Of a stretch of DNA of 6,275 bases, positions 1-6,255 are shown in pieces (position 1 is the first letter of the stretch; the number at the start of each line of letters is the position of its first letter). Under the pieces are notes generated by a model. The model made no database searches. It saw only the letters and a program-made list of their open reading frames with translations, and was not told the origin of the DNA. The position numbers and the translations under genes are program-made. The stretch covers positions 1-6,275 of the forward strand of contig CAMFLN010000212.1 in NCBI GenBank assembly GCA_945957305.1. The letters run 5' to 3'. This DNA comes from an uncultured Planctomycetaceae bacterium. GTDB lineage: Bacteria; Planctomycetota; Planctomycetia; Pirellulales; JACPPG01.

Positions 1-242
1 CGCCCGAACTTCAGCGTCGGGAGCATCGAACGCAAGCGAATATCTCCCTGACCGATCGCGGCCCCCGGCTTGGCATCGACGTCGCCACGCACGAGGACGG
101 TGGTTCCCGCCGGCAGATCAGCCAGCGACGCCAACCGCGGGATTGCCTGCAAGTAGTCCGCCAACTGCATGGCCGGCTGATACTGATCCGGGTCGACGAG
201 CGCCTGGCACAGCGGTGTCAACTTGGCGGGGGATGTAGTCAT
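1..242 (-). CDS. Phosphoglycerate kinase-like protein, N-terminal part (cut by window edge)
   Basis: Eighty codons are visible, starting at ATG 242-240 and running off the left edge. Residues about 43-79 match the start of phosphoglycerate kinase (glycolysis, cytoplasm; 1,3-bisphosphoglycerate + ADP to 3-phosphoglycerate + ATP). The strand-loop segment VLVRGDVDAKP (49-59) corresponds to the family's RVDFNVP region, and IRLRSMLPTLKF (68-79) to its RI.A.LPTIKY region. The two segments align without gaps to yeast PGK as I remember it, with a constant offset of 31, so this protein has about 31 extra N-terminal residues. The catalytic Arg (yeast R38) is R69 and the substrate Asp (D23) is D54, but the family Asn (N25) is Asp56. 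The start is supported by an AGGAG at 251-255. It may be a divergent pgk paralogue and not the main glycolytic enzyme; the nucleotide-binding half is outside the window. Family assignment is fairly sure, activity is not. Confidence 0.75.
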   Translation of the reverse strand, partial: MTTSPAKLTPLCQALVDPDQYQPAMQLADYLQAIPRLASLADLPAGTTVLVRGDVDAKPGAAIGQGDIRLRSMLPTLKFG

Positions 243-250
243 GGCAGGGG

Positions 251-255
251 CTCCT
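251..255 (-). promoter_or_regulatory. Ribosome binding site of the PGK-like gene
   Basis: The minus strand reads AGGAG here, 8 bases before the ATG at 242-240. This is near-ideal spacing and fixes the start of the PGK-like gene, so the unusually long N-terminus is probably real and not a start-site error. Confidence 0.75.
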
Positions 256-397
256 CGCTCGATCGAATAACACGCACAACGGTGACAAAGGCCCCCAAGA
301 TAGCACAGGTGCCCGCGGCGGCGGGAGGGGGCGAAGGAGAGCTGGCGTCAGCAAAAAAAATGGTCCACGTCCAAGATTTTCTTTGCTGCAGCGAATT

Positions 398-407
398 GCT
401 CATGAGC
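398..407. repeat. 10-bp perfect palindrome in divergent intergenic region
   Basis: GCTCATGAGC is its own reverse complement. It lies 38 bases before the start of the small plus-strand gene, within the 203-base gap between that gene and the PGK-like gene. It could be a binding site for a dimeric regulator, but a 10-bp palindrome can occur by chance and no second copy was seen. The rest of 243-445 holds only the two ribosome binding sites and a run of eight A at 353-360 with no convincing hairpin beside it. Confidence 0.25.
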
Positions 408-431
408 GCCCGTACGTTCTGTCCCCTCGGT

Positions 432-436
432 AGGAG
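432..436 (+). promoter_or_regulatory. Ribosome binding site of the small membrane protein gene
   Basis: AGGAG is followed by a 9-base spacer and then ATG 446. An in-frame TAG at 431-433 overlaps the first bases of this site, so no longer start is possible. The site sits in the loop of a weak 4-bp stem (GGTA 429-432 with TACC 440-443), which is too short to call a regulatory hairpin. Confidence 0.65.
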
Positions 437-445
437 ACTTACCAC

Positions 446-730
446 ATGTCCTTCTCTCGAATTCTGTCTCGTATTTCATTTTCTCAGATTTTTACCTTTG
501 CATCGCCGGACAACAAAACCGCCGAGCAAGTCCTCCTCGAAACTCAATACGCTACGTTGATCGCCTTGGTCGGAGTTGCCCTCTATGCGCACACTTTCCT
601 GCCTCTGGTTCCCGCGGCGCTGCTGTACTGGGGGTTGCGCGCCTACCACTTGAAGGTCGCCGGTCGGGCCGCCGCAACGAGCGAGCTGCCTGGCGCAAAA
701 AAAGAAGCCGCCTCGGCAGGCGGCTTCTAG
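446..730 (+). CDS. Small predicted membrane protein, 94 aa, unknown family
   Basis: I do not recognise a family. Evidence that it is a gene: a well-spaced AGGAG before ATG 446, an in-frame stop just upstream that fixes the start, and an organised protein. Residues 1-33 are polar and amphipathic. Residues about 35-64 form a long hydrophobic stretch, which could be one long membrane segment or a tight hairpin pair broken near H49 and P53. The tail is basic and Ala/Gly-rich (65-94). It would sit in the cytoplasmic membrane. The last residues (about 84-94, AKKEAASAGGF) are encoded by the terminator of the convergent lipoprotein gene, so the tail composition may be dictated by that hairpin. No partner gene on the same strand is adjacent. 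Against it: short length and no recognised homologue. The overlapping frame at 282-560 has no comparable support. Confidence 0.55.
   Translation: MSFSRILSRISFSQIFTFASPDNKTAEQVLLETQYATLIALVGVALYAHTFLPLVPAALLYWGLRAYHLKVAGRAAATSELPGAKKEAASAGGF
697..727 (-). terminator. Rho-independent terminator of the thioredoxin-fusion lipoprotein gene
   Basis: On the minus strand a perfect 9-bp stem (GAAGCCGCC pairing with GGCGGCTTC; plus-strand arms 704-712 and 719-727) closes a 6-base loop and is followed at once by seven T (697-703). It begins 39 bases after the TAA of the lipoprotein gene at 767-769, the usual place for an intrinsic terminator. The plus strand has no T-run after the stem, so it works in one direction only. 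It lies wholly inside the 3' end of the small plus-strand gene, directly before that gene's TAG at 728-730. Confidence 0.92.
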
Positions 731-766
731 ATCAATCACAACAGCTGAGCCGTCGTCGGCACGGCG

Positions 767-3157
767 TTATTCCGTCACGCGCCAGGCGTCGATCCCCTTG
801 TCCGTGACGACGACCAGAACCCCGTGTCCATTGATCGTCGTCACGGCTACGCCCGAGATGGCCTCGCCCACGTGGAACACATCGACCGGCTTTCCATCGG
901 CCGACAGGATGTGAATCGAGCCATCGGCGCCGGCGAGCACCCAATTACCCTGGTCACCGTGCAAACGCCCGGCAGCGATCATCTCCAAAGCGGCATTCGA
1001 CTGCGTTCCGACGGGCAGGTCGTAGGTCCACAACAGTTCGCCCTTGGAGGACAGACCGACGGCGGCCTCGACGCCAACCTTGGCCGACGCGATGGCACAG
1101 CATTCGGTGTGACCGTCGCCGTTGAGATCCGAGAGCTGCATCCATCGCAGAAAACGTCCCTCGAGCGACAGCGGCGAACCGTCCTTGCCCGAGTCATCGA
1201 TGGGCACCAGCATACCGCGACCGTCAGCCGCGAGCAGGCCGTGATGACCTGCCTCGGAGGTGACCGCGAGGCAGAAGACGTTTTCCAGAGCACGGTCAGC
1301 CCAACGGCGCTGACCGTCGAGCGTAATGCTTTGCACGCCCACGACACCCCAGTAGCTGAGGTTGATGTCGGGCGTGCCGTCGTTGTCCATGTCAGCCAGC
1401 CGCAGGTCTGAGATCCCCGCGTGCTGACCCTCGGGATAGCTCAACAGCTTTTTGAAATCGGCGTCGAACACAAACAGCTGTTGTTGTGCACTGGCAGATC
1501 CCGCGTAGTAGCGATTGCCTTGCCCATCGGTGACGGTGCGTAAAAAGCTGATGGCGGCCTCGTCGGGCAGCTCCAGCTCGTAGCGCGACGCCAGTTGTCC
1601 CTCGCCATTGAGCGCCACGACGGTGCGCCAGCCGTCATTGACCAACAGGCGGACCGTGCCATCTGGCTCATTAACCGCGAGAATGTTGCCTGGCTTGGTC
1701 GCCTCGTCCGAGTGCCAGAGTTGATGCAGCTTCAGATGCTTCGGCTCGCTGCGCGGCGCGATCGTGGCCTTGGGAATGTCGACCGCATTGCCGTTATCAG
1801 CATTGCCCGAGGCTAACGAGGTCTCGAACGCCTGCTGCCGCGCTTGATGTTCGCGCTGGGCCTGTTCGTAGAGGTTTTCGCCATTGAGAATGCGATCGAT
1901 TTTTCGCGGCAGCTCAACGGCCAGCATCGGTTGAAAGCCGACGTCGATCGCTTGCACCGTGCCGTCGGGGCCAATCAAGAACATGGTCGGCAAGCCCTGC
2001 ACGTCGAACATGCTGCGCGACTGCTGATTGACGTCCCGGACGATGGGCATCGTGAGCTTGGCCTTGTCGAAGGCCGCGGTTAGATCATTGTTACTGACAT
2101 CGACCTCGTCGGTGCTGACGGTGAGGATTTGCACCTGGTCGTTGTCCCGATACTTGTCATAGACCTGCTGCAGATTAGGCAGCCCCTTGAAGCACCAGCC
2201 GCACCACGTGGCCCAAAAATCGATCACCACGACCTTGCCCGACAGCGAGTCCCGGCTCACCGGCTTCCCTTCGAGATCGATGAACTCGAAAGCGGCCATC
2301 TTTTGACCCAACAACTTGTGCAACGGTTCCGGTTGAACTTGGAAGCGCTCCACGAGCTTGGCTTCCTCGGGCAGCGACATTTCGAACGCCACGTCAGCGA
2401 TCTTGTCGTTCAGCCGCGCTCCCTTGAATTCGGCGGTCAACGAGACCTCGGTAACCGGAGCCTGCTCGTGTTGTGAAATCTGCTTCTTCAGTTCGTCCGT
2501 CGGGTAATCGAGGCGACGGAGAATGTGTTTTTGATCGATCCAGAAGACGACCTGGCCGTCAGGGCGGGTTACTTGGACGCGCTGGCATTCTTCCCCGTCG
2601 ATCGAACGTGGGGGCAGCAGCGTCGGCTCTTCGCCCCCTTCCAGGATCGGCTTGAGCGGATCGTCGAGCAGCAATAGCGCCAATTGAATCGATTCACCGG
2701 CGAGCCCTTGCGTCAGCACGCCGGTCAGGATTTCGTCAGTGAACAAGTCCTCGCGCTTCAGCTCTGCCGGAGCTTCGAGTTCGAGCACCTGGCCGGGCAA
2801 GTCCGCAACCGTGGCGCGCAGGTGCTTGCCATCGCTGACCACGATCGCCTGATAACAGTGCACACGAAGCTTGTTCGGCCGGACGAAGGTCACCGAATCA
2901 TCAGCGGCCTGCGTCACCGGTTCGCCCCCTTGCTTGCGGTAGCTGAGCCGGAGTTGTCCGCTATCGCCGTAGCTTCGCGCCTTGCGATAAGCCTCGACCA
3001 TGCGGTCGAGCAAATGATGGGCGCTCGGCGGCGGATCGATCGGCTTGGGTGTTGCCTTATTGCAGCCCACGGCGGCCAGCAGCGTGATGCTCGCTGTTCC
3101 CAGGGCTGCGAGTACCAATTGCGGTAAACGTGCGCGAGCGGTGCGGCGCTGTGCCAT
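767..3157 (-). CDS. Secreted lipoprotein: LolA/DUF2092-like region + TlpA-type thioredoxin + FG-GAP/propeller-like tail
   Basis: The 796-aa protein starts with a basic n-region (RR at 4-5), a hydrophobic core (about 14-30) and a lipobox-like AVGC ending at Cys32, so it is probably exported and lipid-anchored. Residues about 45-275 resemble LolA/DUF2092-type outer-membrane lipoprotein-sorting domains: an opening helix with EAYRKARSY and a late DVAFEMSLPEEAKLV segment. Residues about 282-425 are a TlpA/ResA-like thioredoxin domain with FWATWCGWC (C319, C322) and cis-Pro390 in GLPT. Family members pass electrons to or from protein disulfides outside the membrane. A Glu/Gln-rich linker follows, and then about 470-796 form repeated beta-rich units with calcium-loop-like DMDNDG (589-594) and DLNGDG (677-682), as in FG-GAP/VCBS or PQQ-like propellers. 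The start is supported by AAGGAAG just upstream and the signal peptide. It is monocistronic, with its own terminator. The substrate is unknown; CGWC differs from the usual CxPC. Confidence 0.88.
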   Translation of the reverse strand: MAQRRTARARLPQLVLAALGTASITLLAAVGCNKATPKPIDPPPSAHHLLDRMVEAYRKARSYGDSGQLRLSYRKQGGEPVTQAADDSVTFVRPNKLRVHCYQAIVVSDGKHLRATVADLPGQVLELEAPAELKREDLFTDEILTGVLTQGLAGESIQLALLLLDDPLKPILEGGEEPTLLPPRSIDGEECQRVQVTRPDGQVVFWIDQKHILRRLDYPTDELKKQISQHEQAPVTEVSLTAEFKGARLNDKIADVAFEMSLPEEAKLVERFQVQPEPLHKLLGQKMAAFEFIDLEGKPVSRDSLSGKVVVIDFWATWCGWCFKGLPNLQQVYDKYRDNDQVQILTVSTDEVDVSNNDLTAAFDKAKLTMPIVRDVNQQSRSMFDVQGLPTMFLIGPDGTVQAIDVGFQPMLAVELPRKIDRILNGENLYEQAQREHQARQQAFETSLASGNADNGNAVDIPKATIAPRSEPKHLKLHQLWHSDEATKPGNILAVNEPDGTVRLLVNDGWRTVVALNGEGQLASRYELELPDEAAISFLRTVTDGQGNRYYAGSASAQQQLFVFDADFKKLLSYPEGQHAGISDLRLADMDNDGTPDINLSYWGVVGVQSITLDGQRRWADRALENVFCLAVTSEAGHHGLLAADGRGMLVPIDDSGKDGSPLSLEGRFLRWMQLSDLNGDGHTECCAIASAKVGVEAAVGLSSKGELLWTYDLPVGTQSNAALEMIAAGRLHGDQGNWVLAGADGSIHILSADGKPVDVFHVGEAISGVAVTTINGHGVLVVVTDKGIDAWRVTE

Positions 3158-3162
3158 GATCG

Positions 3163-3169
3163 CTTCCTT
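3163..3169 (-). promoter_or_regulatory. Ribosome binding site of the lipoprotein gene
   Basis: The minus strand reads AAGGAAG, with its AGGA core 7 bases before ATG 3157-3155. It agrees with the start that gives a complete signal peptide. Confidence 0.6.
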
Positions 3170-3358
3170 GCGTGAAAAAAACGTGATCGAGCGCTATAGG
3201 ACCGACGGTGCCTGAGAACCGAGCTCGCTGCACCCGTCGTTCGATCGCCCTGCGGACATCCTGCCGGGCGCTCCAAATATTGAGAGGCGGGGATTATTGG
3301 GAACTTTCGCGTTTGCGTAAAGGCAAGTCTTGGCTTAGCCGCCGCTTTTTGCCGGGGG

Positions 3359-3388
3359 TTGTCCCACGTACCGGTCGGCCGATACGAT
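3359..3388 (+). promoter_or_regulatory. Possible sigma-70-like promoter for the larA-like/ygfZ unit
   Basis: TTGTCC (3359-3364) and TACGAT (3383-3388) are separated by 18 bases and lie 56 bases before the ATG at 3445. Both hexamers are imperfect matches to the housekeeping consensus, and planctomycete promoters are poorly defined, so this is only a candidate. The divergent region 3158-3444 must also carry the lipoprotein promoter on the minus strand, for which I see no clear pair. No operator, riboswitch or convincing small gene was found in this 287-base gap. Confidence 0.25.
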
Positions 3389-3444
3389 TGGAAAGCATCG
3401 AGTATCGCCGATGACAACCAGCCCAAAGACCGCAGACTGCCCCA

Positions 3445-4665
3445 ATGACCACTTGTTTACGTTTGGGAGATAAACAGCCCCTGGAACTGAACTTGTCGCC
3501 GGAACAAATCGTGGCGATTTGCGGGCGACCGGCCGAAGAGGCAGTGCTCGATGTTTCTGCTGCCACGGCGGCGGCCCTCGCGCAGCCCCTGGAGTTTCCG
3601 CCATTGGCAAAAGCTGTCGTGCCCGGCGATCGGGTGGTCCTGGCACTAGATCATGATGTGCCGTGTGGCCAGCAAATCATCGCCGCGCTGTGCGAGTGCC
3701 TGGTCTTCGCCGGGCTGAATCCCAGCGACTTGACATTGCTCGCCGTCGCCAGGGACGTTGCGGATTTCGCTGCGCGGGACTTGCTGCCGCCGACCTATCG
3801 CGATGCAGTAACTGTTGAACTGCATGATCCCGACACGCGCGATCACTTGAGCTACCTGACCGTGGGCCAGGATGACGAGCCGATCTATCTAAACCGCGTA
3901 TTGTGCGACGCGGACGTGGTGGTGCCGATCGGCTGCTTGCGCAGCGAGCCGGCGCTTGATTACAACGGAACGTACGGCGGGCTCTTCCCGACGTTTGCTG
4001 GACGCGCGGCGCAGGATAAGTGGTTTGCCGCGAATTTGAGCGAGAAGCGTGCGGCCAAACACCGCAACCTCGACAAGATCGAGCAAATCGGCTGGCTGTT
4101 GGGTGTGCAGTTCACCGTGCAGGTCGTGCCGGGGCCTGCGGGCGAACTGTTGCATGTCTTCGCCGGCTTGCCCTCCGCGGTGTTTCGCGCGGGGCAAGCC
4201 GCCTGCCAACAGGCATGGAGCGAAAATGTGCCACGCTCCGCGCAACTGGTCGTGGCATCAATCGATGGGCCGCCCAGCGAACAGAACTGGGATAATATCG
4301 CCCGCGCGATCACGGCAGCCTTACGCGTGGTGTCCAGCGAGGGGGCCATCGCCCTTTGCACCGCGGTGAACGTGCCGCCAGGTAACGCCGTGCGCCGCGC
4401 GATCGAAGCCGGAGACCCTGCGGCCGCGCTGCGACAATTTCGCAAGCATCGGGAACCCGATGCACTCGCGGCGGTTGCCCTGTCTCAGGCCCTGACCCAG
4501 TCGCGCGTGTACTTGCTGAGCGATCTGGACGAAGAGCTGGTCGAAGAATTGGGAATCACGCCCATCGGCACGGCCACAGAATTGGCACGACTCGTCGGTT
4601 CCAACCGGTCCTGCATTTTTATCGGCAACGCGCAATATGCCGTGGTCAACGTCGATGGCGAATAG
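3445..4665 (+). CDS. LarA-fold (DUF2088, lactate racemase N-terminal domain) protein with altered active site
   Basis: The 406-aa cytoplasmic-looking protein has no signal peptide or membrane segment and follows the LarA plan. It shows a PGDRVVLALD strand (60-69) where LarA has its kpGd.V.i..D region, LHDPDTRDHLSYL (126-138) for the HD..d...l region, a Gly-rich GTYGGLFPTFAG (175-186) for the SGGaK...PG region, VQFTVQVVPG (221-230) for the vdF.lNvv region, and DGPPSEQNWDNIARAITAA (274-292) for the C-terminal GG.P.d.n...a.ka region. Genuine LarA binds a nickel-pincer nucleotide through a Lys and several His. By my alignment that Lys falls at F181, and the GtHR-like and TRPvP-like motifs are replaced (ARDVADF 102-108; HDVPC 70-74). 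Lactate racemase activity is therefore unlikely; the role is unknown. The start is limited by an in-frame TGA at 3412-3414, and no strong Shine-Dalgarno is seen. The gene ends 21 bases before ygfZ, so the two are probably co-transcribed. Confidence 0.78.
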   Translation: MTTCLRLGDKQPLELNLSPEQIVAICGRPAEEAVLDVSAATAAALAQPLEFPPLAKAVVPGDRVVLALDHDVPCGQQIIAALCECLVFAGLNPSDLTLLAVARDVADFAARDLLPPTYRDAVTVELHDPDTRDHLSYLTVGQDDEPIYLNRVLCDADVVVPIGCLRSEPALDYNGTYGGLFPTFAGRAAQDKWFAANLSEKRAAKHRNLDKIEQIGWLLGVQFTVQVVPGPAGELLHVFAGLPSAVFRAGQAACQQAWSENVPRSAQLVVASIDGPPSEQNWDNIARAITAALRVVSSEGAIALCTAVNVPPGNAVRRAIEAGDPAAALRQFRKHREPDALAAVALSQALTQSRVYLLSDLDEELVEELGITPIGTATELARLVGSNRSCIFIGNAQYAVVNVDGE

Positions 4666-4686
4666 CAATCACCGGGACTCAATCTG

Positions 4687-5736
4687 ATGGATGTCTTGCT
4701 AACGGAACATCTGCTGGCCGCGGGCGCCAATATTTCGACGGCCACCGGCAGAGTGAACGATTTTGGCAACGTACCGGCCGAATACGCGGCTCTGACCGGG
4801 GAAGCTGGACTCGTCGACTTTTCGGATCGCACGCAGATCGAAGTGACGGGCGCCGACCGCCAGAGTTTTCTGCACAACCTGTGCACGAACGAAGTTCGCA
4901 AGCTCACCGCCGGCGCGGGTAGCGAGGCCTTCCTCTGCAATCCTCAAGGGCACGTCCTGGCCCTGGTGACTCTTTTCTGCGGTCAGGAATCGCTGGTGCT
5001 GGAAACCGTTCCCCAGCAAGAGGCCGCGCTCCTGGCGCAGTTGGACAAGTATTTGATTCGCGAAAAGGTGGAACTGCATGCCCGCAGCCAGGAATGGGCC
5101 GAGTTGTACCTGGCTGGCGCGGCGGCTGAGGCCCTGTTGCTGAAACTGACCTCGGCTGCCCCAGAACGGCTGTATTCACATCTGCCGGCCCGGATCGGCG
5201 ATGTCGATGTGTGGCTGCGACGAGTCGACATTACGCTTCCCGTCGGATTTCTCATCGCCTGCCCGCGAGCAAATGTTTCGGGTATTTGGCAGGCGCTTGT
5301 GCGCGCTGGGGCCAAGCCCTGCGGCAGCGCCGCTGTGGAGATGGCGCGGCTGGAGGCGGGCACGCCGTATTTTGGCCGCGATATCACGAATGCCAACCTG
5401 CCCCAGGAGTTGGCACGCGACTCGCGCGCCATCAGCTTCGTCAAAGGTTGCTATATCGGGCAAGAAACCGTCGCCCGGCTCGACGCCCTGGGACACGTCA
5501 ATCGAACGATGTGCGGCGTGCGATTTGCCGGCCAGCAGATCCCCGATACTGGCCTGGAACTAACCAACGATGCAGGCAAAAGCGTCGGGCAAGTCACCTC
5601 GGCCAGTTTCTCGCCACGGCTGGGCGCTCCGCTGGCGTTGGCATTTGTGCGCCGCGAGACGAACAGCCCAGGCTGCAAACTGAGTTCACCGCTGGGGTCG
5701 TGCGAAGTCATCGCGTTGCCTCTGCAGGCCGGTTGA
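4687..5736 (+). CDS. ygfZ: YgfZ/GcvT-like folate-binding protein
   Basis: The 349-aa protein carries the YgfZ signature KGCYIGQE at 253-260 with the family's conserved cysteine as Cys255. The fold order fits YgfZ/GcvT. An N-terminal folate-binding part opens with GLVDFSDRTQIEVTGADR (41-58) and FLHNLCTNEV (61-70), then AFLCNPQGHVLA (81-92). An acidic/Arg region follows (RLEAGTPYFGRDI 221-233, NLPQEL 237-242), then the signature, then a C-terminal barrel with SVGQVTSASFSPRLG (299-313) and ALAFVRR (317-323). It lacks the glycine-cleavage gene neighbours expected for true GcvT, and KGCYIGQE is typical of YgfZ. Known YgfZ proteins use folate and help maintain activity of certain Fe-S enzymes such as the tRNA methylthiotransferase MiaB. 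Length is close to that of E. coli YgfZ (about 326 aa). The start has only a weak upstream CCGGGA, consistent with translation following the larA-like gene 21 bases before. No terminator is evident downstream. Confidence 0.92.
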   Translation: MDVLLTEHLLAAGANISTATGRVNDFGNVPAEYAALTGEAGLVDFSDRTQIEVTGADRQSFLHNLCTNEVRKLTAGAGSEAFLCNPQGHVLALVTLFCGQESLVLETVPQQEAALLAQLDKYLIREKVELHARSQEWAELYLAGAAAEALLLKLTSAAPERLYSHLPARIGDVDVWLRRVDITLPVGFLIACPRANVSGIWQALVRAGAKPCGSAAVEMARLEAGTPYFGRDITNANLPQELARDSRAISFVKGCYIGQETVARLDALGHVNRTMCGVRFAGQQIPDTGLELTNDAGKSVGQVTSASFSPRLGAPLALAFVRRETNSPGCKLSSPLGSCEVIALPLQAG

Positions 5737-5769
5737 AATCGCGACGCGAATCCGTCGCCAGTCGTTGGA

Positions 5770-6255
5770 CTATTTCACTCGCGGCGACTGAGCGATGGCG
5801 AAGCCCGCGATGATTGCTGTTGCCCAAGCTCGCGCCCGTCCGAGCACGTCGGCGGTCGATGGGATCTGGCCCACGATCTCGAACTGCTCGGCCACGAGGC
5901 GCCGCTCGAGTTCCTGTAACCGGTGCTGGCATTCTTCACAAATCCGCGCCGCCTGACTCGCGTCGCATTCGTGACTAAGCAGTGCCACGGTCGTGTCAGA
6001 CCGCCGGCGTTGCAGCGCGACGAGCTTGCCCTTCTCAGCCTTGATCAATTGCCCGTCGAGGAAGGCTCGGCGCAGCTCACCGGCGCTGTTGAAATGATAG
6101 GCGGGGTCTTCGCCGAAATAGACACTGGCCGCGCCGTCGCGACGAAAGCCCACGACGACGTGATCCGGTCTGTCAGGCAGCGCGAGTTCGATACGCTCGG
6201 CCAGCGCCGTGGCCTCGGCCAACAGATCTTCGCGAGGTTGTTCGCGGCGTGCCAC
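5770..6255 (-). CDS. Hypothetical protein, 161 aa, with CxxC and C-terminal hydrophobic stretch
   Basis: I do not recognise a named family. An N-terminal helical segment (about 8-28) leads into a beta-rich core (VVVGFRRDGAASVYFG 33-48, YHFNSAGELRRAFLDG 53-68, KLVALQRRRSDTTVALLSHE 77-96). Next comes a helix with C97, C106, C109 and H111 (ICEECQHRL 105-113), which could be a metal site or a redox pair, followed by a coiled-coil-like ELERRLVAEQ run and a mildly hydrophobic C-terminus (about 142-156) that could touch a membrane. The start is GTG at 6255-6253: an in-frame TAA at 6273-6271 rules out a longer protein and there is no internal Met. An AGAGG sits 11 bases upstream, slightly far. It converges on ygfZ with 33 bases between stops and no clear terminator. 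Function unknown; reality as a gene is well supported by length, core pattern and fixed start. Confidence 0.75.
   Translation of the reverse strand: MARREQPREDLLAEATALAERIELALPDRPDHVVVGFRRDGAASVYFGEDPAYHFNSAGELRRAFLDGQLIKAEKGKLVALQRRRSDTTVALLSHECDASQAARICEECQHRLQELERRLVAEQFEIVGQIPSTADVLGRARAWATAIIAGFAIAQSPRVK

Noticed and set aside
118..354. A 78-aa minus-strand open frame overlapping the start of the PGK-like gene.
   Set aside because: It is a shifted frame of the PGK-like gene; the frame starting at 242 has the ribosome site and the family motifs, this one has neither.
353..360. Run of eight A, which would be a T-run on the minus strand.
   Set aside because: No stable hairpin precedes it on the minus strand; only imperfect GG/CC pairings were found, and no minus-strand gene ends there.
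749..765. GCCGT/ACGGC 5-bp hairpin on the plus strand just after the small membrane protein gene, a possible terminator.
   Set aside because: The stem is short and the following GTTATT is a poor T-run; it also lies across the end of the lipoprotein gene, whose real terminator is much stronger.
824..1411. A 195-aa open frame on the plus strand opposite the lipoprotein gene, with others at 2129-2476 and 2684-3127.
   Set aside because: They are antisense to a clearly coding, domain-bearing gene, have Asp/Arg/His/Val-rich compositions typical of reverse-frame translation in GC-rich DNA, and show no recognisable domain.
3300..3331. GGAACTT resembling the -35 element of an ECF (sigma-E type) promoter, with a later GTCTT.
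   Set aside because: The spacing of about 20 bases is too long for ECF promoters and the downstream element is a weak match.
3208..3414. A 68-aa open frame on the plus strand in the divergent intergenic region.
   Set aside because: Arg/Ser-rich random-looking composition and no Shine-Dalgarno; it overlaps the region that must hold promoters.
5739..5788. Inverted repeats between the convergent ygfZ and hypothetical genes (TCGCG/CGCGA and GTCGCC/GGCGAC).
   Set aside because: The first has a one-base loop and the second a loop over 20 bases, with no T-run on either strand, so neither is a credible terminator.
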